Positions 6,288 through 14,229 are shown, counted from the stretch's first letter. The stretch: 14,544 bases of DNA from JAUVIB01 sp964424545 (GCA_964424545.1 CAYRJN010000097.1:1-14544), one strand, 5' to 3'. The notes: a model not told the origin generated them from the letters alone. Numbers and translations: made by a program.

Positions 6288-8672
6288 ATGAAAATATCAT
6301 ACAACTGGTTAAAAGAATATGTGGACTTCGATTACGGCCCGCAAGAACTGGCGGAAAAACTGACCAATGTCGGGTTTGAGGTGGAAGAGTTATATCCGCT
6401 AATTCAGGAGTTTTCCGGCGTGGTTGTCGGAAAAGTGCTACAAGTGCAAAAACATCCCGATGCCGATAAGCTGTCGCTGTGTAAAGTAAGCGATGGAAAG
6501 GTGGCATATCAGGTGATTTGCGGCGCTCCCAATGTAGCGGAAGGACAAATTGTGCCCTTTGCCCTGGTAGGCGCTGTTTTACCCGGTGGGTTCAAAATAA
6601 AAAAAGCGAAAATCCGCGGCGTTGAATCCTATGGGATGATCTGTTCTAAAGAGGAACTGGGGCTGGAACGCAAATCGGTAGGAATTTGGCCTTTCGAAGA
6701 GAATTATCCTCTTGGCGAGGATGTGAAAGAGGTTTTATCGGAAAAACAGGATTATATTTTCGATCTTTTTATTACCCCAAATCGTCCCGACAGTTTGAGT
6801 ATGTACGGTATTGCTCGCGAAATTTCGGCCATTACTGGCAACCCGTTAAAAAAACCGCAAATAAATCTTCGGGAAGATGAAAATATAAAAGCACAAGATA
6901 TCGTTACCGTAAACATTCATGATGCGGAAGGTTGCCCGCGATATGCGGCGAGAGTCATAAAAGGCGTAACCGTAAAAGAGAGTCCGGAATGGCTCAAAAG
7001 CCGTCTTGAATCTATCGGTTTGCGGGCTATTAATAATGTGGTGGATATAACCAATTACGTGTTGTTTGAAACGGGACATCCGCTGCATGCTTTTGATTTA
7101 CGTTACATTGACGGGCCGGAAATAAATGTTCGTAGCAGTGAAAAAGGCGAAAAATTTACCACCCTTGATGAAAAAGAACGCGAATTGCCCGAAAATACGG
7201 TGTTAATTTGCGATAAAAACAAGCCTGTTGCCATCGGGGGAATTATGGGCGGTCTCAATTCGGAGGTAACCGATTCAACGGTAGATATATTATTGGAAAG
7301 CGCTTATTTTAAACCGGAACGCATTGCCGTAAGCTCCAAAAGACTCGGTTTAAGCACCGATGCTTCTCAGCGATTTGAACGTGGAGCCGATCCTAACGAA
7401 GGCGTAACGTACGCCCTCAACCGCGCGGCAGCCTTAATATCGGAATTAGCCGAAGGCGCCGTGGCGAATGAGATCGTTGACAATTATCCTTGTAAAGTTG
7501 AAGAAGTTGAAATCCCGTTCAGGCCTCGGCGGGTGAATCGTGTATTAGGTTCAAATTTGGATGAAAAAATCATCAAAGAAAAACTGATGCGTCTCGGGTT
7601 AAAAGAAAAAGAAGGTAAAATCATTGTGCCGACTTTTCGAGTCGATTTGAAAAAAGAGATTGATTTAATTGAAGAGGTCGCTCGTTTGGTTAATTTCTCC
7701 AACCTGCCGAGCAATAGTTATACGGCTGTGCCCTATGCAATCGAGCAGAAAAAAGGAGAAACCATCATCGCTTTTCTGCGCAATACGCTGACTGAAATCG
7801 GGTTGACGGAAGCCTTTACCAATGGCATGCTCAGCGAAGACGAAGTGAACTTTTTTGCGAAAGATGGCCTGGTGAAGATTCTAAATCCTATCAGCGACGA
7901 TATGGCCGTAATGCGTCCCTCTTTGCTGCCGGGTTTATTAAAAACCATTCAATATAATATTAACAGGAATATGCCCGATGTTCGTTTTTTTGAAATAGGC
8001 CGCGTTTTCACGGATTATAAAGAAGGAAAGTTGCCGAATCAACCGTATATGCTTAGCGCCGCTATTACGGGACATCGTTATCTTCAGTCGTGGAACGCGC
8101 CCCATGATAAAGTTGATTTTTATGATATAAAAGGTCTGTTTGAACAGTTTTTAAGTAAAATATTTCTTGACAACGTTGAAATATTTTTATATCATAAGAG
8201 TGATTACTTATTAAAGGAAGAAGCGTTTGTTATAAAAGCCGATGACAAAATTATCGGCAGCTGCGGCAGACTGAGCGACGAAGTATGTAAGTTCTTTGGA
8301 ATAGACAATGCGGTTTATATGTTTGAATTGGATGTTGATTATTTAATTGAAAATATTCAATTGGAACGTAAATATAAATCGGTTTCACGGTATCCTTATT
8401 CCGAAAGAGATATTGCCTTTGTAATTCCCGAAGGTATGGCGTCGGGGGAAATTGTTGAGTATATTTATAAGATCGGTGGTAAATATCTGATTAATGTGGA
8501 TGTTTTCGATATCTTTAAAGGCGGTCGCGTGGGTGAAGGCAATGTCAGTCTTGGCGTTCGTATGAAATTTCAATCTCAGGAAAGGACGTTGAACGATAAA
8601 GAAGTTGATAAACATTTTTTCAATATTATCAACAAAACACAGAAGAAATTTGATATCACTCTAAGAAAATAG
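6288..8672 (+). CDS. pheT: phenylalanyl-tRNA synthetase beta subunit
   Basis: Large subunit of PheRS, 794 residues, the full bacterial length. Visible domains in order: N-terminal segment MKISYNWLKEYVDF; EMAP/OB-fold tRNA-binding domain (about 40-150, VGKVLQVQKHPDADKLSLCK); B3/B4 editing region that removes mischarged Tyr (about 210-380, with ETGHPLHAFDL and GGIMGG); B5 DNA-binding-like domain (about 405-475); inactive synthetase-like core (about 480-690); C-terminal ferredoxin-like anticodon-binding domain (about 700-794, beginning SVSRYPYSERDIAFVIP). No frameshift or lost domain is seen. It is tightly linked to pheS (ten-base gap). The next coding start lies five bases after its stop, which suggests continuing translation into the downstream small gene. 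Confidence 0.97.
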   Translation: MKISYNWLKEYVDFDYGPQELAEKLTNVGFEVEELYPLIQEFSGVVVGKVLQVQKHPDADKLSLCKVSDGKVAYQVICGAPNVAEGQIVPFALVGAVLPGGFKIKKAKIRGVESYGMICSKEELGLERKSVGIWPFEENYPLGEDVKEVLSEKQDYIFDLFITPNRPDSLSMYGIAREISAITGNPLKKPQINLREDENIKAQDIVTVNIHDAEGCPRYAARVIKGVTVKESPEWLKSRLESIGLRAINNVVDITNYVLFETGHPLHAFDLRYIDGPEINVRSSEKGEKFTTLDEKERELPENTVLICDKNKPVAIGGIMGGLNSEVTDSTVDILLESAYFKPERIAVSSKRLGLSTDASQRFERGADPNEGVTYALNRAAALISELAEGAVANEIVDNYPCKVEEVEIPFRPRRVNRVLGSNLDEKIIKEKLMRLGLKEKEGKIIVPTFRVDLKKEIDLIEEVARLVNFSNLPSNSYTAVPYAIEQKKGETIIAFLRNTLTEIGLTEAFTNGMLSEDEVNFFAKDGLVKILNPISDDMAVMRPSLLPGLLKTIQYNINRNMPDVRFFEIGRVFTDYKEGKLPNQPYMLSAAITGHRYLQSWNAPHDKVDFYDIKGLFEQFLSKIFLDNVEIFLYHKSDYLLKEEAFVIKADDKIIGSCGRLSDEVCKFFGIDNAVYMFELDVDYLIENIQLERKYKSVSRYPYSERDIAFVIPEGMASGEIVEYIYKIGGKYLINVDVFDIFKGGRVGEGNVSLGVRMKFQSQERTLNDKEVDKHFFNIINKTQKKFDITLRK

Positions 8673-8677
8673 TGATC

Positions 8678-8929
8678 ATGGAAAATGAAAGACTTGACAA
8701 TCTTGAAAAACAGATTGACTTATTAATAAAAAAATATTTAGATTTAAAGAAAGAAAATAGTATATTAAAACAAAAATTAAAATACAAAGGTGAAATCAAC
8801 AACCCTAAATTTGACGAATTACAAGAATTTAAATCGGAAAATGATAAATTAAGAGAGAAGAACGGCAGGGCTGCGAAACGATTAAAAGCTCTGCTTGAAA
8901 AGCTGGAGATTGAAGCGGCCGGCTTATGA
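8678..8929 (+). CDS. small coiled-coil protein of unknown function next to zapA
   Basis: An 83-residue, highly charged protein (ATG 8678; a GTG at 8672 overlapping the pheT stop is a less likely start). Two helical segments rich in Leu, Glu and Lys show heptad-like spacing: about 5-37 (LDNLEKQIDLLIKKYLDLKK) and about 46-80 (ELQEFKSENDKLREKN, then KALLEKLEIEAA). A short loop with Asn, Pro and Gly separates them. There is no signal peptide, membrane segment or catalytic motif. It begins five bases after pheT and has no clear Shine-Dalgarno, so translation is probably coupled. It ends 33 bases before zapA. Size, coiled coil and place recall ZapB-like division proteins, but the sequence is too generic to claim homology; function unknown. 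Confidence 0.8.
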   Translation: MENERLDNLEKQIDLLIKKYLDLKKENSILKQKLKYKGEINNPKFDELQEFKSENDKLREKNGRAAKRLKALLEKLEIEAAGL

Positions 8930-8962
8930 GAGTGTTGATCACGATATTATGAGGAAGCGTTA

Positions 8963-9250
8963 ATGGCTCCTGGCCAATTAAAAGTAAATATTTTTGGAAA
9001 TGAATACTCATTAGTGGCAGATAACAATGAAGATTATTTAAAAGAAGTTGCCGAATATGTCGATAAAAAGATGCGTAACATTGATAAAAACCAATCATTT
9101 AAAGCATCAACTAAGCTGGCAATTTTGGCGGCGTTAAATATTGCAGATGAGTTATTTCAGGAGCGTGCCCATAAAAAGAAAATAATTGAGAGGTTAAATC
9201 AAAAAACAGAAAAAATGAACCGAACATTGCAGGACGTTTTGGGAAATTAA
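8963..9250 (+). CDS. zapA: cell division protein ZapA
   Basis: A 95-residue ZapA-family protein. The N-terminal globular part begins with the family pattern LKVNIFGNEYSLVADNNEDY, followed by LKEVAEYVDKKMRNI. It continues into KLAILAALNIADELFQER and a C-terminal coiled coil (about 58-90) through which ZapA forms dimers and tetramers. The family binds FtsZ and cross-links its filaments at the division site. The ATG has a good Shine-Dalgarno GAGGAAG (8951-8957) at five bases. It follows the small coiled-coil gene and is followed by the 6S RNA; zapA next to 6S RNA is also the E. coli arrangement. Confidence 0.9.
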   Translation: MAPGQLKVNIFGNEYSLVADNNEDYLKEVAEYVDKKMRNIDKNQSFKASTKLAILAALNIADELFQERAHKKKIIERLNQKTEKMNRTLQDVLGN

Positions 9251-9264
9251 GGTTCAATTGTTTT

Positions 9265-9270
9265 TATAAT
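9265..9270 (+). promoter_or_regulatory. -10 element (TATAAT) before 6S RNA
   Basis: A perfect TATAAT sits just before the 6S terminal helix. No good -35 is seen at 17 bases; TTGGGA (9239-9244) is 20 bases away, inside the end of zapA. The start of transcription would be around 9275, so the outermost one or two pairs of the predicted helix may not be transcribed. Confidence 0.4.
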
Positions 9271-9271
9271 T

Positions 9272-9444
9272 AACCCTGTATTCATCCGGTACTATAAGGA
9301 TCAACACTATTAAAGCAGGGAGCTTAGCTCTGACGACTATTGCAAGCCACCTTCGGGAGAGGAAGCATGAACCGTTTAGGCGGGCACCCATCATGTTGAG
9401 GCAAGATTCTTATCTTAGTGCGGAGCGGGATACAGGGTTTTTTT
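9272..9444 (+). ncRNA. ssrS: 6S RNA
   Basis: About 173 bases between zapA and rny fold as 6S RNA, which mimics an open promoter and sequesters sigma70 RNA polymerase in stationary phase. The ends form a perfect ten-pair helix: AACCCTGTAT (9272-9281) with ATACAGGGTT (9430-9439). An interrupted closing stem follows (CCG..ACT near 9286-9293 with AGTGCGG near 9418-9424). A large AT-rich central bubble comes next (5' side around ATAAGGATCAACACTATTAAAG). A distal arm contains GAGC-TTA-GCTC and a second hairpin near CACCTTCGGGAGAGG. Seven T residues (9438-9444) after the helix make it its own terminator. No protein frame fits here. Identified by structure and by its zapA neighbour; a covariance-model search would confirm it. 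Confidence 0.87.
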
Positions 9445-9470
9445 ATATCTTAAAATAGAAGGAATAATAG

Positions 9471-11027
9471 ATGGCATTAGTCGTAGTTATCGGAGGGGCG
9501 GCTCTTTTTGTTATCGGCGCTTTGCTTGGGTGGTTTGTTAACTCCCATTATGGGAAAAACAGTCTTTCCGCTGCCAAAAAAACCGCTGATAAACTGTTGG
9601 ATGAGGCTAAAACCGAGACGGAAAATCTTAAAAAAGAAAAATTGTTAGAAGCGGAAGAAGAAATTTTTAATAAACGCCAGCAGATGAATGATGAGTTTAA
9701 AAACCGTAAAAGATCGCTGGAGCAGTTTGAAATAAATCTAACCAACCGCGAGAATAACTTAGACCGCAAAGCGGACCTAATCGAAAAAAAAGAACGAGAG
9801 ATTTTTCTACGCCAAAAAGAGCAGCATAAAAAAGAGAACCAATTACATATTCAAAAAAGAAGATTGGAAGAGTTGCTGCGGGAACAGAATGAAAAGTTAG
9901 AACAAATTTCCGGCCTAACTCGAGAAAAAGCCAAAGATATTTTGATGGAAAATTTGCTAGACGACGCTAAAGAGGAAGCGTCGTCCATGATTTATAAAAT
10001 AATGGAAGACGCTAAAAAAGAAGCCGTAACCCAATCGAAAAATATTGTTATTTCGGCCATTCAGCAAACCGCAGGGACCTTTGCTATCGAGTCGACCGTA
10101 TCCAGCGTATCATTGCCGTCCGATGATATGAAGGGACGTATAATCGGCAGGGAAGGGCGCAATATCCGCGCCTTTGAAGTGGTTACCGGAGCCGATGTGA
10201 TCGTTGACGATACGCCGGAGCAAATTATCTTAAGCTGTTTCGATCCCTATCGCCGCGAGCTGGCCCGCATCACTATGGAAAAGCTGGTCAACGACGGACG
10301 TATCCATCCGGGAAGAATTGAAGAAACATACGATAAAACCAAAAAAGAGATGGAACAATATTTTGCGGAATTGGGCGAACAGGCTCTGCTCGAAACGGGC
10401 GTTCACATCATGAATTTCGATGTTATCCAGATGATTGGCAAGCTCCGTTTCCGCACCAGTTTCGGACAAAATGTATTGCAGCACAGCAAAGAAGTCTCCC
10501 AAATTGCCGGAATAATTGCCGCGGAGCTTGATCTTGACGAAAGCATGGCCAAGCGCGCCGGCTTGCTGCATGATATCGGCAAGGCTGTTGAACGCACTTC
10601 CGAAGGCAGCCATTCAAAACTGGGGTATGAGTTCGCTAAAAAATTCGGAGAGCATCCCATCATTCAAAATGCTATTGCCGGACATCACGGCGATGTGGAA
10701 TTGATTTCTCCTATCGGCGTCGTTGTGCAGGTTGCCAATGAAATCAGCAGTGTCCGCCCTGGAGCGCGCCGCGAAGTAGTGCAAAATTTTATCAATCGCA
10801 TGGAATCGTTGGAAGAAATTGCGCAATCATTTGAAGGGGTGTTGAATGCTTATGTTATCCAGACCGGAAAAGAAGTGCGGGTAATCGTTGATCATGAAAA
10901 AGTGGACGACGCGGAAATTCACCAGTTAGCCGCCGATATCGCCCAAAAAATCCAGAAAGACGTTGAATATCCGGGACAAGTTAAGGTTACAACCATTCGC
11001 GAATTCAGAGCCTTCGATTTTGCTTAG
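9471..11027 (+). CDS. rny: ribonuclease Y
   Basis: Membrane-anchored endoribonuclease that starts mRNA decay; 518 residues, typical length. An N-terminal membrane helix (about 2-24, VVVIGGAALFVIGALLGWFV) is followed by a long charged coiled coil (about 30-195). A KH RNA-binding domain (about 205-275) carries the GRIIGREGRN loop (222-231). The HD phosphohydrolase domain (about 335-430) carries H338 in LQHSKEV, the HD pair H367-D368 (GLLHDIGKAVE) and GHHGD (404-408), which together bind metal. The C-terminal tail ends in VKVTTIREFRAFDFA. The ATG has AAGGA (9459-9463) at seven bases. It follows the 6S RNA T-tract by 26 bases, so it must either be read through that terminator or have a promoter I could not identify. 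It is well conserved throughout. Confidence 0.97.
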   Translation: MALVVVIGGAALFVIGALLGWFVNSHYGKNSLSAAKKTADKLLDEAKTETENLKKEKLLEAEEEIFNKRQQMNDEFKNRKRSLEQFEINLTNRENNLDRKADLIEKKEREIFLRQKEQHKKENQLHIQKRRLEELLREQNEKLEQISGLTREKAKDILMENLLDDAKEEASSMIYKIMEDAKKEAVTQSKNIVISAIQQTAGTFAIESTVSSVSLPSDDMKGRIIGREGRNIRAFEVVTGADVIVDDTPEQIILSCFDPYRRELARITMEKLVNDGRIHPGRIEETYDKTKKEMEQYFAELGEQALLETGVHIMNFDVIQMIGKLRFRTSFGQNVLQHSKEVSQIAGIIAAELDLDESMAKRAGLLHDIGKAVERTSEGSHSKLGYEFAKKFGEHPIIQNAIAGHHGDVELISPIGVVVQVANEISSVRPGARREVVQNFINRMESLEEIAQSFEGVLNAYVIQTGKEVRVIVDHEKVDDAEIHQLAADIAQKIQKDVEYPGQVKVTTIREFRAFDFA

Positions 11028-11075
11028 TGTCGAAGTCGGATAAATCGATGGCAAATAAATGGTATTTCCCCGAAC

Positions 11076-11157
11076 GGTTTAATCGTAATCTAAACATGGA
11101 AAACTCTGTAAATTTAGTCGCTTGAAGAATAATTACCGTTTATATTACGGTTAAACC
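11076..11157. repeat. 20-base imperfect inverted repeat
   Basis: The arm at 11076-11095 (GGTTTAATCGTAAT, C, TAAAC) is complementary to the arm at 11138-11157 (GTTTA, T, ATTACGGTTAAACC), with one mismatch and one G-T pair. The 42-base interior has no strong pairing. This may be a structured RNA element or the remnant of a small mobile repeat. It occurs once in this window, so it cannot be called a dispersed repeat from these data. Confidence 0.65.
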
Positions 11158-11197
11158 CATAGCGAAATGACAACTATTTAGCGTTTTCTCCTATGGG
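11156..11197. repeat. second inverted repeat beside the first
   Basis: CCCATAG (11156-11162) is perfectly complementary to CTATGGG (11191-11197). Inside, CG-AAAT and ATTT-AG-CG can extend the pairing. The first two bases overlap the preceding repeat, so the two structures would compete or stack. No T-run follows, so it is not a standard terminator. Confidence 0.5.
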
Positions 11198-11312
11198 AGC
11201 GTGCTCGCGCCAAAGGCGTAAAGGTGTTCCGTTTTTTAATGTTCCATGTGAAAAAGTTATTAAAAAGAGACAATAAATATTTATAATAAATCCATTTGGT
11301 AAGGGTAGAATT

Positions 11313-12212
11313 ATGAACGAAGATAAAATTTTAGATGGTAAAGAAGTGGCGCAAGCCGTCAAAGAACGCGTTAAACTTCAAGTTGAAAAATTAAAAGAGA
11401 AGGGTATAAATCCCAAGTTAACGGTCGTTTTGGTAGGTACGGATCCTGCTTCTCAAGTTTATGTGCGCATGAAAGGAAAAGCCTGTGAGAAATTAGGCAT
11501 ATTATCCGATACTATCCGTCTTGATGAACAAACGCCGCAGGAAGAGTTGCTGTCTTTGATCGATAAATTGAACAACGATGCGTCCAATCATGGAATATTG
11601 GTACAATTGCCTTTACCGAAACAGATTGACGAGCAAAAAGTAATCGAATTCATCAATCCCAAAAAAGATGTGGATTGCTTTCATCCGCACAACGTGGGGC
11701 TTTTGGTTAACGGCGCGCCTTATGTATTGCCCTGCACGCCGGCGGGCGTTGTTGAAATCCTTAAATATTATAAAATCGGCACAGAGAGTAAACATGTGGT
11801 GATTGTGGGTCGCAGCAACATTGTAGGTAAACCGGCAGCCAATTTATTGATGCAAAAGAATCAATACGCCAATGCCACGGTTACCGTCGTTCATAGCCGT
11901 ACCAAAGATTTGCCTGCCATAACGCGACAGGCGGATATTTTAATCGCCGCCATGGGCGTACCACAATTTATCAAAAAAGAGATGCTCAATCCGAATTGCA
12001 CGGTTATAGATGTAGGTACCAATCGCATTGACGCGGATAATGACAAAGGCTATCGTTTGGTGGGCGATGTGGATTTTGACGAAGTGGCTTCTTATGTTCA
12101 AAAAATAACGCCGGTGCCGGGCGGAGTCGGGCCGATGACCATTGCTATGTTAATGCAAAATACGGTGACGGTTGCCGCGAGACAAAACGATTTAAATGTT
12201 GATGAATTGTAA
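11313..12212 (+). CDS. folD: bifunctional methylenetetrahydrofolate dehydrogenase/cyclohydrolase FolD
   Basis: Interconverts 5,10-methylene-, methenyl- and 10-formyl-tetrahydrofolate in the cytosol, supplying one-carbon units for purines and formyl-Met-tRNA. 299 residues, the usual size. Catalytic residues are in place: Tyr50 and Lys54 (SQVYVRMK), Gln98 (ILVQLPLP) and Asp121 (KDVDCFHP). The Rossmann part has VVIVGRSNIVGKPAANLLM, with VHSRT for the NADP phosphate. The closing signature is PVPGGVGPMTIAMLM. The start is ATG 11313; AAGGG at 11299-11303 may be the Shine-Dalgarno. It stands alone between a 285-base structured region and a 60-base gap to the DUF58 gene. Adjacent folD has no known link to selD; shared location is probably incidental. 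Confidence 0.97.
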   Translation: MNEDKILDGKEVAQAVKERVKLQVEKLKEKGINPKLTVVLVGTDPASQVYVRMKGKACEKLGILSDTIRLDEQTPQEELLSLIDKLNNDASNHGILVQLPLPKQIDEQKVIEFINPKKDVDCFHPHNVGLLVNGAPYVLPCTPAGVVEILKYYKIGTESKHVVIVGRSNIVGKPAANLLMQKNQYANATVTVVHSRTKDLPAITRQADILIAAMGVPQFIKKEMLNPNCTVIDVGTNRIDADNDKGYRLVGDVDFDEVASYVQKITPVPGGVGPMTIAMLMQNTVTVAARQNDLNVDEL

Positions 12213-12272
12213 TGATTGGTTGTTCGTTTTCGGCGGTTGTAAAATGATAAAAATTGATTAACGAGGGTTCTT

Positions 12273-13172
12273 TTGCCTGACAATGATTTAATGAAATATT
12301 TAAAACCGGAAGCCTTGGCCGGATTGAGTAATCTGGAATTAATCGCTCGCTACATTGTGGAAGGCTATTTGACCGGATTGCATAAAAGTCCTTTTCACGG
12401 TTTTAGCGTAGAGTTTTCACAGCGGAGGCCCTATTTACCGGGCGACGATCTTAAATATGTTGACTGGAAAGTTTATGCGCGCACCGATCGTTATTATATA
12501 AAACAATTTGAAGAGGAAACAAATTTACGCTGTCATATTATTCTGGATGTATCCAAATCGATGCTCTATGGCCACGGCGATATTAAAAAATCCGACTATG
12601 CCGCCTATCTTGCCGCGGCTTTGGCTTATTTGATGATCCGTCAGCGCGACGCCACGGGCCTTATCATATTTGACGAACAAGTTAAAAAGAAAATGCCGCC
12701 GCGCACAGCGCATTCCTATATAAACCAACTACTTTTAACCATAGACGAGGCGGAATATGGGAACGATACGCATATCAGCGCCTCGCTTAACCAAATAGCC
12801 GAACAAATTGAACGCAGGGGCTTGATTATCATAATTTCGGATTTGTTGGACGATCCGGAGGAAGTTTTGAACGGTTTGAAAACCTTTCGTTTTTACGGGC
12901 ATGAGATTATTGTTTTTCATATTCTCGATAGACAGGAAGTCGATTTTAAATTTTCGGGAGATGTATTATTTAAAGATTTGGAAAGCGGCGAATTTATTAA
13001 AACGCAGCCGGAATTTATCAAAGAAACGTACCAAAAAAGCATCGAAAATTTTATAGAATTTTATAAAGTCAATTTGCTCAATAATAAGATCGATTATAAA
13101 TTATTGACTACGGATATGCCTTACGATAAGGCTTTAACGGAATATTTAATTAAACGGAACAGCTATTTTTAA
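12273..13172 (+). CDS. DUF58 family protein with VWA-like domain
   Basis: 299 residues of the DUF58 family. The family core is PGDDLKYVDWKVYARTDRYY (56-75), then KQFEEETNLRCHIILDVSKS, which contains the metal-ion (MIDAS-like) motif DxSxS at Asp92, Ser94 and Ser96. A von Willebrand A-like fold continues with LAYLMIRQRDATGLIIFD and LIIIISDLLDD. No signal peptide or membrane helix is seen, as in the short cytosolic DUF58 proteins that usually work with a MoxR AAA+ ATPase as a chaperone pair. No moxR lies beside it here. The start is TTG 12273, chosen for GAGGG (12263-12267) at five bases; an ATG six codons later (12291) is possible. The stop TAA is one base before the selD ATG, so the two are probably co-translated. 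Exact function unknown. Confidence 0.9.
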   Translation: MPDNDLMKYLKPEALAGLSNLELIARYIVEGYLTGLHKSPFHGFSVEFSQRRPYLPGDDLKYVDWKVYARTDRYYIKQFEEETNLRCHIILDVSKSMLYGHGDIKKSDYAAYLAAALAYLMIRQRDATGLIIFDEQVKKKMPPRTAHSYINQLLLTIDEAEYGNDTHISASLNQIAEQIERRGLIIIISDLLDDPEEVLNGLKTFRFYGHEIIVFHILDRQEVDFKFSGDVLFKDLESGEFIKTQPEFIKETYQKSIENFIEFYKVNLLNNKIDYKLLTTDMPYDKALTEYLIKRNSYF

Positions 13173-13173
13173 T

Positions 13174-14229
13174 ATGGAAAAAAAGGTTAAGTTGACGGCT
13201 CTTGTAGCCTGCGCCGGTTGAGCGAGCAAAATTGATCCGGAGGTTCTGGATAAGATAATACATGATTTACCCGTATATGAAACCGATCAGTTGTTAATCG
13301 GGTTTGAAACGGGCGACGACGGCAGCGTCTATAAAATATCGGATGATTTGGCAGTGATCAATACGATAGATTTTTTCACGCCTGTTGTGGATGATCCCTA
13401 TCAGTACGGCAGCATATCGGCGGCCAATTCCATCAGCGATATTTACGCTATGGGCGGACGACCCGTTGCCGCCTTGAATGTTATCGGTTTTCATCAGGGG
13501 AAAGTTACGCCCGAAATTGTGCGAAAAATAATTCTCGGCGGCGCCGAAAAAACCATAGAAGCGCAGTGCGTTATCTCAGGGGGGCATACCATACAAGACC
13601 AAGAATTGAAATACGGTTTGGCGGTGACCGGAATCGTGAATCCCCATAAAATTTGGCGCAACGATACGATTCGGGAAGGCGACGTGCTCATATTGACCAA
13701 ACCGCTTGGAACGGGAGCGGTATCGACCGCCTTAAAGCATGAAAAAGCCCCCGAAGAAGATGTTAATGAAATTGTTGCCAGTATGCAGCTTCTGAATAAA
13801 ATTCCCTCGGAAATATTACAACAGGATAAATATGACGTTCATGCTTGTACGGACGTAACCGGCTATGGTCTGGCCGGTCATTTAAGCGAGATGCTGGGGG
13901 ATAACGACTTGACCATTGAGTTGGAAAAGGATAATTTGCCGCGTTTTAATTGCTTGCATAAATATATAAAAGAGTATGCATTTTTACCGGGCGGATTTTA
14001 TAATAATCGTAATTTTGTGGTTAATCGACTCAGCGGTTATGATAATTTTGAAGATCCTGAATTTAATATCTTATTCGATCCGCAAACGAGCGGCGGCTTG
14101 ATTTTTTCCTTAACGGAGAGCGATGCGCGTCTATTTTTGGAAGAACTGCGGCAGTCCGGCTATCCTTATGAAGGCTGGCAAATTGGATATGTGACCGATG
14201 AACCGGGAAATCGGATAAGGGTAGTTTGA
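13174..14229 (+). CDS. selD: selenide, water dikinase (selenophosphate synthetase), selenoprotein
   Basis: Makes selenophosphate from selenide and ATP, the selenium donor for selenocysteine and selenouridine. From ATG 13174 the frame runs 351 residues with one internal TGA at codon 16 (13219-13221), then no stop until TGA 14227-14229. The context ACAG-U-ASK puts that codon exactly where the family has its catalytic Cys or Sec, with the essential Lys three residues on (Lys19), so it is read as selenocysteine. Other family blocks follow: TGDDGSVY, NSISDIYAMGGRPVAALNV, VISGGHTIQDQELKYGLAVTG, CTDVTGYGLAGHLSEML and DPQTSGGLIF. A SECIS-like stem-loop lies at 13235-13251. Starting at the later TTG (13291) would drop the active site. 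No strong Shine-Dalgarno is seen; with only one base after the DUF58 stop, translation is likely coupled. selA, selB and selC are expected elsewhere. Confidence 0.95.
13219..13251 (+). promoter_or_regulatory. selenocysteine UGA and bacterial SECIS-like stem-loop
   Basis: After the TGA (13219-13221) and 13 further bases, ATCCGG (13235-13240) pairs with CTGGAT (13246-13251), six pairs including one G-T, over loop AGGTT. The loop carries the G-G-T that bacterial SECIS loops usually show, and it lies about 20 bases from the UGA, within the range for SelB recognition. The stem is short, so the fold is plausible rather than proven. Confidence 0.7.

Larger units (their letters stand above)
11028..11312 (+). 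other. rny-folD intergenic region, structured and gene-free
   Basis: No coding frame of interest is present on either strand. The region holds the 20-base imperfect inverted repeat at 11076-11157, a second repeat at 11156-11197 and a small hairpin CGCC-AAA-GGCG (11208-11218). Near folD, TATAAT (11282-11287) with a poor TTAAAA (11260-11265) may be the folD promoter. I see no clear intrinsic terminator for rny. Confidence 0.6.

Noticed and set aside
10230..10613. Long minus-strand frame inside rny (127 codons).
   Set aside because: It is antisense to the KH/HD-coding part of rny, and its composition follows from the complement of that gene.
11174..11362. Minus-strand 62-codon frame between rny and folD.
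   Set aside because: It overlaps the folD start and the inverted repeats, has no Shine-Dalgarno and matches no family I recognise.
13291..14229. selD starting at TTG 13291.
   Set aside because: It has no Shine-Dalgarno and lacks the conserved N-terminal active site, while the ATG at 13174 with Sec at codon 16 recovers the whole family sequence.
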